From contig CAMBBS010000010.1 in assembly GCA_945863875.1 (NCBI GenBank), positions 1 through 64,000 on the forward strand: 64,000 bases of DNA, in the 5' to 3' direction. The position numbers were made by a program, and so were the translations under genes. Positions 51,008 through 60,771 of the stretch are shown here, piece by piece (positions within the stretch are counted from its first letter, which is position 1; each line of letters opens with the position of its first letter). Source of the stretch: Desulfopila aestuarii DSM 18488 (GTDB lineage Bacteria > Desulfobacterota > Desulfobulbia > Desulfobulbales > Desulfocapsaceae). The notes beneath the pieces were generated by a model that saw nothing but the letters and a program-made list of their open reading frames with translations, was not told the origin of the DNA and searched no databases.

Positions 51008-53106
51008 AATGCCATTATAATCCTTGAGTCAACTACATATAAGCGATCTGCCGAACCCTTGACAGGATTAAGATCGATTTCGCTGATTTCTGGAAAATCA
51101 GTAACCAGGTGTCCTAGGCGGACAAGAAAATCGGTCAGTATTTCTATGCTCATGCCTGGAGCCCCGCGTACCCCATCAAGCAGTGGTCGACTGCGAATAC
51201 CGTCGATCATTCGCAGGGCTTCTGACGGTGCAAGAGGTGCCAGGCTAAAGCGCACATCCTTCAGGACCTCAGCATGGATGCCGCCGAGACCAAACATCAC
51301 CAGATGGCCGAAATCACCTTCCTGACTGGCCCCGAGAATGACCTCCAGTCCATCGATCATAGGCTGGAGGAGTACCCCTGTCGCTTCGCCAATGGCCATG
51401 AGGTCCGTCCATGCAGCCAGCGCTGTATCCTCGTCTGCAATCCCGAGACGCACGCCACCGACATCGGTCTTGTGCAGTGGACCAATTACCTTCATGGCAA
51501 GCGGGAAACCCAGTTGCTGGCATTCGGCAATGAGTTCGTCTTTATTGAAGACTTCTCTCTGTTCGGGCGGACGAAAGCCTGCGGCGAGGAGCACCTGTTT
51601 CACGGTTGCAGGATCCAGGGCGCCTTTCCTGTCCTTGAGAGCCTGTTTTATTGCCAATCGGTTGTAATCTGCCGGGCTATCTCCTGCATCGACAGGTTCG
51701 AGCCAGCCTGCTACTCTGCTGACAGCTTTGCCCATGGCAACTTCGTCCGAAAAGAAGACATTGCCCTGGAGAGTGAAATCGTATATTTTTTCGCGACAGG
51801 ATGTGAGTGAGCTGAGCATGGGCAAAATGGGAATCACGCTCTTTCGACTCGCATCCGCTATAGCCTGGTAGATAGCTGCATTGTCGGACAGACCCGAATC
51901 GCCGGAGAGAAAGGCGATGACATCGAGGTTGTGCCGCTCCAGTTCGCCCAGTACCTGGATGATGGCCCCAATCTGTTTGGCGGTCCTTGAAGGGAGTGCG
52001 TCTATGGGATTTACAATCGAGCTTTCCGGCGGAAGGATCTTCGCCAGTTCTGTCCGTGTTTGATGTGAGAGAACGGGCAGTTCCATTCCGCCACGGGTCA
52101 GCTCGTCGGCGAGCATTACTCCAGGGCCACCTGCATCGGTAATGACGCAGACGCGTTTACCGGAAAATCGGCCATTGACCGCCTTGAGAACACAAGCGAC
52201 ATCAATCAGGGCACCCCGGCCAGATACCCGAATGATGCCTGCTTTGTCAAACAGGGCCTGCACCGCAGTGTCGCTGGTGGCCATTGCACCGGTATGGCTG
52301 GCAGCGGCCCGTGAGCCGACCGAGGTTGCACCGGACTTGATACCAACGAGGGCGCACCCTTTTTGTGAAAGACTGCGGGCATGACGGAGCAAAAGGTCTG
52401 GTTTTTTTACTGATTCCATATAGAGCATCAGGATGCGGGCGCAGTTCTGGTCGTAGTTTTCATCGTAAAGCTGCAGCAGGTCCTCAACGCCCATTTGGGC
52501 CGAGTTACCAAGATTAATCACCGTGCCAAAGGATAGCCCTCGGACTTCGGCGCATTCCATCACATAATCGACAGTTGCTCCTGAGCCGCTGATGAAATCC
52601 ACAGCGCCGCCTGGCAGCTTCGGTACAATGCCGGCGAACTTGCCCTTATAGGCGGTGGTGAGAAAGCCGGAACAGTTGGGGCCTATCAGACCCATCCCGG
52701 CCCTGTCGGCCACCTGTCTCATGTTCGCTTCTGTCTTTTTGCCTGCTTCATCTTTTTCACCAAACCCCGAAGTGAGAACGATAACCGCTCCACTGCCGAA
52801 TTCAGCCAGTTCAGTCACAGCAGCCAGCACCATTGAGGATGGAATGGCGACAATTGCCAGATCGGGAGGGCCGGGCAGGGCGGCAATCGATGGGAACACC
52901 GGTGTTCCGAGGAGCTCGGCAGCCTTTGGATTTACTGGCCAGAGAGAACCACCGTATCCGTTTTCGAGAATGAGTTTGAACACCCGCCCACCTGGTTTCA
53001 ATGGATCGCCGCTGGCCCCGATGACCGCGATGCTCCGTGGTCGGAAAAGGCATTGATAAATCGACTGCGAAGGCTCAGGGATGGAAGGTGCTGACATATT
53101 ACTCAT
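51004..53106 (-). CDS. ADP-forming acyl-CoA synthetase, fused alpha-beta
   Basis: 700-residue ADP-forming acetate/aryl-acetate:CoA ligase, which makes ATP from an acyl-CoA. Domain order: CoA-binding (about 20-150, SIAVIGASGDPLKPGG), succinyl-CoA ligase-like with the phospho-His region (SHTGAMATSD, about 265-275), then the ATP-grasp beta part (FPLAMKVIGPLHKTDVGGVR, about 540-560). It sits 18 bases after IorAB, so it is the expected energy-conserving step for the arylacetyl-CoA or acyl-CoA made by that enzyme. Confidence 0.92.
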   Translation of the reverse strand: MSNMSAPSIPEPSQSIYQCLFRPRSIAVIGASGDPLKPGGRVFKLILENGYGGSLWPVNPKAAELLGTPVFPSIAALPGPPDLAIVAIPSSMVLAAVTELAEFGSGAVIVLTSGFGEKDEAGKKTEANMRQVADRAGMGLIGPNCSGFLTTAYKGKFAGIVPKLPGGAVDFISGSGATVDYVMECAEVRGLSFGTVINLGNSAQMGVEDLLQLYDENYDQNCARILMLYMESVKKPDLLLRHARSLSQKGCALVGIKSGATSVGSRAAASHTGAMATSDTAVQALFDKAGIIRVSGRGALIDVACVLKAVNGRFSGKRVCVITDAGGPGVMLADELTRGGMELPVLSHQTRTELAKILPPESSIVNPIDALPSRTAKQIGAIIQVLGELERHNLDVIAFLSGDSGLSDNAAIYQAIADASRKSVIPILPMLSSLTSCREKIYDFTLQGNVFFSDEVAMGKAVSRVAGWLEPVDAGDSPADYNRLAIKQALKDRKGALDPATVKQVLLAAGFRPPEQREVFNKDELIAECQQLGFPLAMKVIGPLHKTDVGGVRLGIADEDTALAAWTDLMAIGEATGVLLQPMIDGLEVILGASQEGDFGHLVMFGLGGIHAEVLKDVRFSLAPLAPSEALRMIDGIRSRPLLDGVRGAPGMSIEILTDFLVRLGHLVTDFPEISEIDLNPVKGSADRLYVVDSRIIMAL

Positions 53107-53124
53107 GGTCGTTATTCTCCTAGT

Positions 53125-55620
53125 TTACAGAAGGTTTCGTCCGGCTAGAAACGCATGGTAGTTACCAGCCCAGGCCGGAGCCGGCGTCAACTCTTTCAGG
53201 GCGCGAAGCCACAAAACCTCAGGGATACAGGTGAAAGGCTCTATCCGGCTCAATGCGCCCATCATCACCACGTTGGCGATACGGCCGGTAGTGTCACCAA
53301 GCCCAAGTGCCGCCTCGAGAACATCGATCTCAACCAGCGTAAAACCTTCCGTTGCCTTTCTGATAGCGTTCAGTTCCGGGTAATTTTTTGCCTCCATTCC
53401 CTGGGGAACAAGAACGGTCCTGGCCGCGAGGATGGTGCCGTTCGGGCGTAAGAGTTCAAGGAAACCTGGGCGAAGGATCTCGCTCATCTCCATTGCGATG
53501 AGGCAGTCAGCTTCACCGGGCAGTAAGACCGGGCTGTGGACCTTGCCACAGGCAAAGGTACTGATAACCGGACCGCCCATCTGGGCCATGCCGTGAGTCT
53601 CGCCCTTGACGATATTCTCCTCGCCATAGCCGCTTAAGAAAGCAAGCCGGGTTAATACCTTGCCAAAGAACAGGTTGCCCTGGCCACCGACCCCGCGAAT
53701 GGCGAGACTTAATCTGCCGGGCAGGGAATTCCGATTCAGCTGGACATCCGACAGGGCAGGCGGCTCGGCAAACTTCGGGGCGTTGGTTGTGACCCGTTCT
53801 GCTTCAGTGAGCGGTACCATGGCCTTGAAAGGGCACATCTGCATGCAGGACTGTCCCTGTTCCCCGCAACCGGCACAGAGGTTGTTAAAGCGTGGAAATC
53901 CTTCCGGCCCCTGCTCGATCCCAGCACAGATAAGACAAGCGTAGCATTTGTCACATTTTTCCTCATCAATTTTCAGACGAATACCTTTTTTAGCTGCAGG
54001 CAATTTTTTCAAACAGCTGCCGCGAACCACCAGAGTGGTGAACTTGCCGTTGGCGGCATTTTTGAAGGCACTGCGCAGTGCCATCTGCAGCTCGATACGG
54101 TTATAAGCGTCGACCGCGACGGTGTCGGTACCGACGGCCTCAAGTTCTTTGACCAGGTCATAGGTGTTGGGTTGCCCGGCGAGATTGACCGGTGAGGTCG
54201 GGGCTGGCTGGCCTCCGGTCATGGCGGTCCAGTAGTTGTCTAAAACGACCTTAACGCCAGGCACTTTGCGGAAAACGGTATTGCGGGTCGCGTCCATGCC
54301 GCTGTGGCACTCGGTACTGTCACCCAGAACACTGAGGCACTTGTCGGCCATATCCGGACGGGAGAGAACAAAACCGGTACGCTTGGACTCACTCGCGCCC
54401 ATGGCTAGACCGGTATCCAAGGCATTTAAGAAGTAGAGCAGGGCATTACAGCCGATATCTCCGAAAATCGCCTCAAGCTTGCCGCGCTTCTTCATCGTGG
54501 AAATGATCTGGGCAAAGAGCGTATATGGGCAACCGGGACAGATCATCGGCGGACGGTTGACGGGAGCAAGAGTAGCGGCCCGGGTTGTTATCTCACGGCC
54601 GAGAAGTTGGGCGATGGCCGCGGGAGTATATTCGGTGCGTGGGTTAAGCGTTTCCTTGCCATGGACCTCAAGGCCCAAGATCCTCAGTTCGTCCTGGAGG
54701 TATTGGTAACCATCGTCAATGACATAGACCTTGCCGGAGATGGAAGCATGGAACCGCCGGATGAGATTTTTCGGCAGCGGGTTGGTAAAACCGAGCGAGA
54801 GGATATCGATATCCTCGCCAAAGGCCTCTTTTACTTCAAGGGCAAAGGCGATATTGGCACCGCAGGTGATGATGCCGGTCTTGCCCGAACCTCTTATCCA
54901 TTTATTATAGGGTGTTTCCTCCACCATTTGGCCCAGTGCAGGCATCCGTTCGCCAAGGACGGTGTCGTAATTCTTTCGGGCCATGCCGGGCAGCAGGTTA
55001 AAAGTGCGCAGATTCTTGTCCATGGCCAGCGGCATGCGGCTTTGAACCGGGTTCATCCGTACCAGCCCCTCGCTGTGACAGAGCGTGCCGGAAGCGAGGA
55101 TGACGACCGGTGTGGCATAGCGTCGACCGATATCGGCGGCTATACCTGCAGCTTCGAGCATTTCCTGGTGGTTACGGGGCTCGAATACCGGCAGAAAACA
55201 GGTTTTGAACAGGTAGTGCGGATCAACCAGATGCTGGGTGGAACTGGGAGTGAAATCGCTGGCGATAAAATAGATGAGTGCACCACGCGGCTCGGTGAAA
55301 AAGGAAGAACTGGTGAAGATATCCCCCGCCTGGAAGAGGCCCGGTATTTTCATGGTGACCACCGCATCCCGGCCGGCCAGGGTGTGGCCGAAGCCGACGG
55401 AAGTTGCCACCGCCTCGTTTACCGACCAGCCGACGGTGATCTTGTCCTGGACCTGGGACAGGCCTTTATCGATCACCTCTGTGCTTGGGGTTCCCGGATA
55501 GCCATCTGCGCTGTGAATACCGGCACGCACACAGCCGACAGCAAAGGCGATATTTCCTTGAAGAACCTCGGTTCGACCTGTTTCAAGCTCACAGAGTTCT
55601 TTGATTTTGTTTCGCTTCAT
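53125..55620 (-). CDS. Indolepyruvate:ferredoxin oxidoreductase, fused IorA-IorB
   Basis: 831-residue single-chain 2-oxoacid:ferredoxin oxidoreductase. The IorA part (about 1-640) holds the pyruvate-binding domain (GYPGTPSTEVIDKG), the TPP domain (FGDIGCNALLYFLNALDTG, VLDNYWTAMTGGQ) and two 4Fe-4S sets (EEKCDKCYACLICA; CAGCGEQGQSCMQMCP). The IorB part (about 655-831, IRGVGGQGNLFFGKVLTRLA, GETHGMAQMGGPVIS) is joined to its end; in most organisms it is a separate protein of about 200 residues. It oxidatively decarboxylates aryl pyruvates to aryl-acetyl-CoA and reduces ferredoxin. It is first in its operon. Confidence 0.93.
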   Translation of the reverse strand: MKRNKIKELCELETGRTEVLQGNIAFAVGCVRAGIHSADGYPGTPSTEVIDKGLSQVQDKITVGWSVNEAVATSVGFGHTLAGRDAVVTMKIPGLFQAGDIFTSSSFFTEPRGALIYFIASDFTPSSTQHLVDPHYLFKTCFLPVFEPRNHQEMLEAAGIAADIGRRYATPVVILASGTLCHSEGLVRMNPVQSRMPLAMDKNLRTFNLLPGMARKNYDTVLGERMPALGQMVEETPYNKWIRGSGKTGIITCGANIAFALEVKEAFGEDIDILSLGFTNPLPKNLIRRFHASISGKVYVIDDGYQYLQDELRILGLEVHGKETLNPRTEYTPAAIAQLLGREITTRAATLAPVNRPPMICPGCPYTLFAQIISTMKKRGKLEAIFGDIGCNALLYFLNALDTGLAMGASESKRTGFVLSRPDMADKCLSVLGDSTECHSGMDATRNTVFRKVPGVKVVLDNYWTAMTGGQPAPTSPVNLAGQPNTYDLVKELEAVGTDTVAVDAYNRIELQMALRSAFKNAANGKFTTLVVRGSCLKKLPAAKKGIRLKIDEEKCDKCYACLICAGIEQGPEGFPRFNNLCAGCGEQGQSCMQMCPFKAMVPLTEAERVTTNAPKFAEPPALSDVQLNRNSLPGRLSLAIRGVGGQGNLFFGKVLTRLAFLSGYGEENIVKGETHGMAQMGGPVISTFACGKVHSPVLLPGEADCLIAMEMSEILRPGFLELLRPNGTILAARTVLVPQGMEAKNYPELNAIRKATEGFTLVEIDVLEAALGLGDTTGRIANVVMMGALSRIEPFTCIPEVLWLRALKELTPAPAWAGNYHAFLAGRNLL

Positions 55621-55717
55621 GTTCTATCCTCACGACGGTGTTGTCTCTTTATGAATGCTCAGTATTTTTCGTATGCTGGATTGATGATTTTGATTGGTAT
55701 TCGTTCTGTGGGGCATG

Positions 55718-55759
55718 GTCAAACAGCATAGGTAAAACGTTTGACCTATGCTGTTTGAC
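55718..55759. promoter_or_regulatory. Long perfect inverted repeat between iorAB and gntR
   Basis: 16-bp perfect arms, GTCAAACAGCATAGGT (55718-55733) and ACCTATGCTGTTTGAC (55744-55759), around AAAACGTTTG. Inside it GGTCAAAC/GTTTGACC form a second inverted pair. It lies 98 bases from iorAB and 86 bases from gntR, so it is a strong operator candidate for the adjacent GntR protein. Confidence 0.75.
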
Positions 55760-55844
55760 AAAAATATGATATATTTGTTATGGTGTGTCAAGTTTTTTCT
55801 CGAAAGGCACTCTCACCACATCAAAATAATGTAATAGGAATAAT

Positions 55845-56588
55845 ATGACACAACCGCTACGAAACGTCGGTCGACCGAAAAATCTCTATATGGAGGCGGT
55901 ACGCTCAATCAAGGATGCAATCTTTCGGGGTGATTTAGCCCCTGGGCAGTGCCTCCCGAGTGAGAAAGATTTGTCGCCCCTGTTAGGCGTAAGCCGACCG
56001 GTGCTGCGTGAGGCACTGCGGATCCTTCAGAACCAGGGATTTCTCGATGTTCGAAGGGGCAGTCGCGGTGGCACCTACGTAACTGATCTCAGCAATATTT
56101 CCATAAGGGACAACCTCGAAGACCTGTTGCGCATAGGCAAACTCTCCTTGGCCGATCTGACTCAGGCCCGTCTTCTCCTCGAACCAGAAGTATTTCGCCT
56201 GGCTGCTCAGTATGCAACTGACGAACAGTTGTCCCAAATGGAGGTCCTCGTTTGTGAGGCAGATGCAACACAAGACCAGAAACAACGGATTAAGAGTCAT
56301 TCCGACTTTCACCGGCTGGTGGCAACTGCCTCGGGGAGTCCTATTTACCTGCGCTTTATGCAGATTATTTTCGAATTCATGGAGGTCTTCGCGGTCAATA
56401 TCCAACCCGAAGATTTCCAGGTTCATGATGACCAGGATCACCAGGAAATTTTCGACGCATTGAAACGCCGGGACGGGGATCGGGCTGCCATACTCGCAAG
56501 AATACATGCCGAGAAGGTCACCAAGGCGATGATCAAGCTGGAAAAACAGTGGTTGAAGGGATTGGATCCACTTCTCAATAACAGATAG
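55845..56588 (+). CDS. GntR-family regulator (FadR subfamily, FCD domain)
   Basis: 247-residue FadR-type regulator with winged helix (LSPLLGVSRPVLREALRILQ, about 45-64) and wing RRGSRGGTYV, then an FCD domain with IKSHSDFHRLVATASG, HDDQDHQEIFDA and IHAEKVTKA. AGGAA precedes the ATG. It diverges from iorAB-acd-B3/4 and probably represses them through the inverted repeat at 55718. A 9-bp hairpin AACAGATAG/CTATCTGTT covers its stop codon. Confidence 0.92.
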   Translation: MTQPLRNVGRPKNLYMEAVRSIKDAIFRGDLAPGQCLPSEKDLSPLLGVSRPVLREALRILQNQGFLDVRRGSRGGTYVTDLSNISIRDNLEDLLRIGKLSLADLTQARLLLEPEVFRLAAQYATDEQLSQMEVLVCEADATQDQKQRIKSHSDFHRLVATASGSPIYLRFMQIIFEFMEVFAVNIQPEDFQVHDDQDHQEIFDALKRRDGDRAAILARIHAEKVTKAMIKLEKQWLKGLDPLLNNR

Positions 56589-56908
56589 TCGCTATCTGTT
56601 GCTTCTCCGTCGTACCGATTCTGCGTTGTGACGGGAAAATGCTTCTGCCTGGGGCAATATGTTGGGTGTGGACAGGCTCCTGGCAAATGAAGAGTTTTCA
56701 AGGGTATATCAACGACAATCGACCTCGAATGCTTTTCTGTATGTGTGTTCTGCCATAGTGAGACGGAAAGGCACAAACACTTGTCTTTACCAAATGAATA
56801 GGTTACGATTTTGCAAATTTTTGGTTGAAATCTCGAGCCGAGATAGAAGTTTTTAAATATCCTGTAATCCACGCTCTTTTCACCACCAACTCACATTAAG
56901 GAAAAGGT
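56589..56908. other. 320-base region before the aminotransferase gene
   Basis: Apart from the small hairpin at 56580-56600 and the ribosome site AAGGAAAAGG of the next gene nothing was recognised. Confidence 0.5.
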
Positions 56909-58090
56909 ATGTCTATTTCTAATAAAATGAAAATGTTTGCGAAAAATTCATCCTGGATTCGCAAGATGTTTGAAGAAGGGGCTAGGATGAAAGCGAAATA
57001 CGGGGCAGATAACGTCTATGATTTTAGCATTGGCAACCCCGACGCACCACCCCCGTCACAATTTGACAAAATCCTTCAGGAAGTAGCACAAGATAACACT
57101 CCTGAGGTTCACGGTTACACTTCCAGCGATGGTCACCTTTGGGTAAGAGAAGCCATTGCTAAAAAAATATCTGCCGAGCAGGAGGTGACTGTCACCGGCC
57201 ATGACATGCTTATGACATACGGTGCTGCTGGGGGCCTCAATATCGCGCTCAAAACAATTCTTAATCCCGGCGACGAAGTCATCGTCCTGGCGCCTTATTT
57301 TGTTGATTACCTTCACTATATTGATAATCACGGAGGGACGAGTGTCGTCGTCGAAACTGATAAAGAATTCAACCTTGATCTGAACGCTATTGGGGCAGCT
57401 GTCAATAATAAAACCAAAGCGATACTTATTAACTCCCCCAATAACCCCTGTGGTCAAATTTATTCAGAAAGTGCCATGGCGGCCCTTGGCTCCTTATTGC
57501 AGGAGGCATCCGAAAAATTTAGGCAAGCCATTTTTATCATCGCTGATGAACCGTATCGAAAAATCGTCTTTGATGGCCACCAGGTACCCTCGATTTTTAA
57601 GGTGTATAGAAACAGTATAATTGTCACCTCATATTCAAAAGATCTCTCTCTCCCGGGGGAAAGGATTGGCCATCTTGCGGTCCATCCGGAAATCGATGAA
57701 AAAGAGCAACTCCTACAGGCACTTGGTTTAGCGAACAGGATTCTTGGTTTTATGAATGCACCTGCGATCATGCAGCGGGCTGTTGGTGCATATCCGGACG
57801 GAAGTGTTGATATTTCTTTATATACCCAAAGAAGAGAGAGTATTTGCTCTGTTTTGCAGGAAGCCGGTTATGAGTTTACCAAACCGAAAGGCACGTTTTA
57901 CATATTCCCGAAATCTCCAATAGCGGACGAAGTTAAATTTGTTGCGATGCTACAGGATCAGAAAATTCTTACGGTGCCTGGCCGCGGATTTGGTATGCCC
58001 GGTTATTTCCGAATTGCATTCTGCGCACCGGATGAAGTGATTAAGAAATCGTCGGAAGGTTTCAATCGTGCCATGGCAATGGTTTCTTAA
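56909..58090 (+). CDS. PLP-dependent aminotransferase, class I
   Basis: 393-residue fold-type I aminotransferase of the aspartate/aromatic group. SIGNPDAPPP is near the N-terminus, INSPNNPCG near 172-180 binds the cofactor ring region, IIADEPYRKIVFDG holds the Asp and Tyr for PLP, and TSYSKDLSLPGERIGH contains the Schiff-base lysine. Its product, a 2-oxo acid, would feed IorAB. It converges on the second ADP-forming synthetase with 21 bases between. Confidence 0.92.
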   Translation: MSISNKMKMFAKNSSWIRKMFEEGARMKAKYGADNVYDFSIGNPDAPPPSQFDKILQEVAQDNTPEVHGYTSSDGHLWVREAIAKKISAEQEVTVTGHDMLMTYGAAGGLNIALKTILNPGDEVIVLAPYFVDYLHYIDNHGGTSVVVETDKEFNLDLNAIGAAVNNKTKAILINSPNNPCGQIYSESAMAALGSLLQEASEKFRQAIFIIADEPYRKIVFDGHQVPSIFKVYRNSIIVTSYSKDLSLPGERIGHLAVHPEIDEKEQLLQALGLANRILGFMNAPAIMQRAVGAYPDGSVDISLYTQRRESICSVLQEAGYEFTKPKGTFYIFPKSPIADEVKFVAMLQDQKILTVPGRGFGMPGYFRIAFCAPDEVIKKSSEGFNRAMAMVS

Positions 58091-58111
58091 TTTTCGGCAA
58101 AAACATCCATT

Positions 58112-60526
58112 TTAAATTGCCGCCCCGGCCCTGATGGTATCCATATAGAGACGGCTTTCGATATAAAGAGCAACCGTGGCAACGGCACGGTCGCATACGG
58201 GAAATACCGGGATGCCGTTTTTCAGAAGTGCGTCACGTAGAGGATCGTAGAGCCGGCCGCCGTCGATGACACCAATAATTGGTACCTCACTTCGCCCAAT
58301 CACCTCGGATAACAGGGAGACAATACCATTCTCCGCATCCATTGAAAAAGCTGGAGACGCCGTATCCATGAGAGTGTGCATGGCTGGCGACAGGGGGTCC
58401 AGGCCGACAACAATGGCGTCAACCGCACCGTCCTGTGCGAGGGCATCAACGATAAGGGCATGGGTCTCGTCGTCAGCAGAAGGATTGATGTCCAGAGGGT
58501 TGCCGACAGTTACCAGGCTATCGAGGCGCTTTGCAACCAAGATTTCCCTGATCTTGGCGACTGTATTCAGAGAGTACCTGGCGAGCTGTATATGATAATC
58601 ATCCGACTGGATAGAGTCCGCCATACCGACTGCTTCAAATCCAGCGCCACTCATTGCTGCAAGGCGATTGCCCCGGATCTTTTTGTGGCTCATATTCTCA
58701 GCAAGCAAAAAGAGGTCTTGGAACTCGGTAAAAGATCGGGCCACGATCGCGCCGGCCTGACGGACACAACTCTCGCAGACCATATAATCACCAGCCAGAG
58801 ATGCGGTATGACCGCTGGTGGCATTCTTCCCTTCCGGGGTGCGGCCGGCCTTATAAAACACAACCTCTTTGCCGATCAGCACGGCCTCTCGTACCGCCCT
58901 GCAGAATTCGAGGCCATCCAGATCATTAAAACCTTCGGCATAAACGGCAATAACATCCACCTGATCGGAATCTTTAAAATACTTGATCATATCCCCCAGG
59001 GTTAAATCGGTCTGGTTGCCCATGGAAACCATATAGGCGGGAGCGAGTTCAGGACATTGGCTGCTGCGGTGCAGCATAAAAGCGCCACTCTGGCTGATTA
59101 GGGCAGAACGATGGTAGGGTGCGGTACGGTTTTTGGGCAGTTTCTCTTCTGGAATAAACCAGGTATCATATTTGCCGGGATGGGAGACGACCCCCATGCA
59201 ATTGGCCCCGAGGAAGACCGGTCCACCCTGTTGGGTCCCATGCACCGCATCGATCTTGGCAATGACCTGTGCCGCACGCCCTTTGCTCTCTTCATTTTCA
59301 CCCATCCCGCCGGGAATAAGCATCACACTGTTTGCCGCATCCAGGCTGATGATTTCGTCGACAAGCTCAGGTACCTGGTGCGCTGCTATTGCGACGACCA
59401 GAAGATCAAGCTTAGCCGGTAATGATTTCAGACTGGGGATACATGCCACCCCATCAATTTCATTGACGTCTTGCCGAATGAGAATCACATCTTTTCTCTG
59501 ATACCCTTCGGCAAGAATATTATCGAGAATTATCCGGCCAAAATTTTTCCGTGTAGCGGAAACACCGATGATACCAATGTTTTTTGGATGAATCAAGTTG
59601 TCGATCTTTCCCACCGGTCGGTGATTTTCAATTGCCTGGGGCAAAGAGAAGCGACACATACCATCCAGGGGCACCATGAGGAAATCGGTAAAGGCATAGG
59701 GATTGATTTCCATTTCCTCAATCACAAACTCTGCGTCACCATTGGCGTGTGAATACCGCCGGCCCATTTCTATAAAGGAACTGAAACATTCAACCAGCTG
59801 TTCGTCGGTGACTATACGGCGCTGACCGCGGGTGAGTCCTGCCAGTTTACGATAGGAAATTGTTTTTCGGAAAAGCTCAAAAAAACTCTCCCCATCAATC
59901 AGCTCGCAGGAGGCGGCAACTATAGCCTGGCCTTTTCTGAACCGTTTGGCGTATAACTCGGTATCGGTGCCACCCAGTCCAGCACTGATGACCATCCCGA
60001 ACTCCCGGGTATTTCGTAGCCCGACAATAAGCTCATTGCCGAATGCACCGGAGTCCGGCGGCATATATTGCACCATGAGTACGCCTTTTACATCGCGACG
60101 GATAGCGGTTATCAGCGCTTCCCCGGTGAGCCCCCGGTATGTTTCATGAACCGCATCCGGGTTTTTGTTAAACCACTGGGCATAATTTTCCGGCACCTCA
60201 TACAACATGCGACGGACAGCGGAACGAATACTGTTCGGGGCTTTGGCAACGATACGTACTCCGCCGACTTCGGTTTTATGAATGATCGCCGGGGAAACTA
60301 TTTTTAAGACAACCTTCTCTCCCGGCAAAGCCATAAGTTCGTCTTCAGACGAGCGTGCTCCAGGGGGGATAAGCATCGATTGAGGCGGTGTCTCAGACCC
60401 GGAACGGGCGAGTAAATCATAGACTTCATATTCAAACAGAAAGCTGCGTCTTTCGTCCCGCGCAGTGCGGAACAACTCGGTAATGGCTTCGAAATTAATT
60501 TCCAGACCTGGGTAACCATCCATCAT
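58112..60526 (-). CDS. ADP-forming acyl-CoA synthetase, permuted (beta-alpha order)
   Basis: About 804 residues, with domain order reversed against the protein at 51004. The ATP-grasp beta part comes first (about 35-260, EKVVLKIVSPAIIHKTEVGG, VLMVQYMPPDSGAFGNELIV), then CoA-binding (about 325-440, NIGIIGVSATRKNFGRIIL) and the ligase domain with the phospho-His region (TSGHTASLAGD). The ATG at 60526 has AAGGGG just upstream; the frame is open further back, but that part overlaps a small frame. It lies at the end of the molybdopterin oxidoreductase operon, suggesting that the acid made there is converted to a CoA ester or the reverse. Confidence 0.9.
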   Translation of the reverse strand: MMDGYPGLEINFEAITELFRTARDERRSFLFEYEVYDLLARSGSETPPQSMLIPPGARSSEDELMALPGEKVVLKIVSPAIIHKTEVGGVRIVAKAPNSIRSAVRRMLYEVPENYAQWFNKNPDAVHETYRGLTGEALITAIRRDVKGVLMVQYMPPDSGAFGNELIVGLRNTREFGMVISAGLGGTDTELYAKRFRKGQAIVAASCELIDGESFFELFRKTISYRKLAGLTRGQRRIVTDEQLVECFSSFIEMGRRYSHANGDAEFVIEEMEINPYAFTDFLMVPLDGMCRFSLPQAIENHRPVGKIDNLIHPKNIGIIGVSATRKNFGRIILDNILAEGYQRKDVILIRQDVNEIDGVACIPSLKSLPAKLDLLVVAIAAHQVPELVDEIISLDAANSVMLIPGGMGENEESKGRAAQVIAKIDAVHGTQQGGPVFLGANCMGVVSHPGKYDTWFIPEEKLPKNRTAPYHRSALISQSGAFMLHRSSQCPELAPAYMVSMGNQTDLTLGDMIKYFKDSDQVDVIAVYAEGFNDLDGLEFCRAVREAVLIGKEVVFYKAGRTPEGKNATSGHTASLAGDYMVCESCVRQAGAIVARSFTEFQDLFLLAENMSHKKIRGNRLAAMSGAGFEAVGMADSIQSDDYHIQLARYSLNTVAKIREILVAKRLDSLVTVGNPLDINPSADDETHALIVDALAQDGAVDAIVVGLDPLSPAMHTLMDTASPAFSMDAENGIVSLLSEVIGRSEVPIIGVIDGGRLYDPLRDALLKNGIPVFPVCDRAVATVALYIESRLYMDTIRAGAAI

Positions 60527-60555
60527 TTTTCCCCTTTGCACGGTAGTGGGATTAA

Positions 60556-60771
60556 TCATATTTTTTTCTGGTGCTGGAGCGATCCAGAAAGAACCCCATG
60601 ACGACCTGGCCGACAAATCCTCCTCTCTGCGGTGGCGAAATTGACTTCCATTGCCTTTTCGTCGACCGGAGATAAGGGGATTCTACTATAGACACCCATG
60701 CTGGTCATACCGCAGTCAACCCACAAGGCAAGAATAATCGAAAAGTCGGTTCGCTTTAAAACGACCTGCAC
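60556..60771 (-). CDS. Possible small protein of unknown function
   Basis: 71-codon frame with a GTG start overlapping the Fe-S gene by 16 bases and ending 29 bases before the synthetase start, so it fills the gap in the operon neatly. The N-terminal half is hydrophobic (FSIILALWVDCGMTSMGVYS) and the rest basic. No family is recognised. It may be spurious. Confidence 0.35.
   Translation of the reverse strand: MQVVLKRTDFSIILALWVDCGMTSMGVYSRIPLSPVDEKAMEVNFATAERRICRPGRHGVLSGSLQHQKKI

Noticed and set aside
52149-52165. GTTTACCGG inside the ADP-forming synthetase gene as a further repeat copy
   Set aside because: Only about nine bases match, and they lie in coding sequence; chance.
54607-55731. 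374-codon open frame on the + strand
   Set aside because: Lies wholly antisense to the well-supported fused IorAB gene and shows no family pattern; typical shadow frame of a codon-biased gene.
58376-59005. 209-codon + strand frame
   Set aside because: Antisense to the permuted ADP-forming synthetase; no domain.
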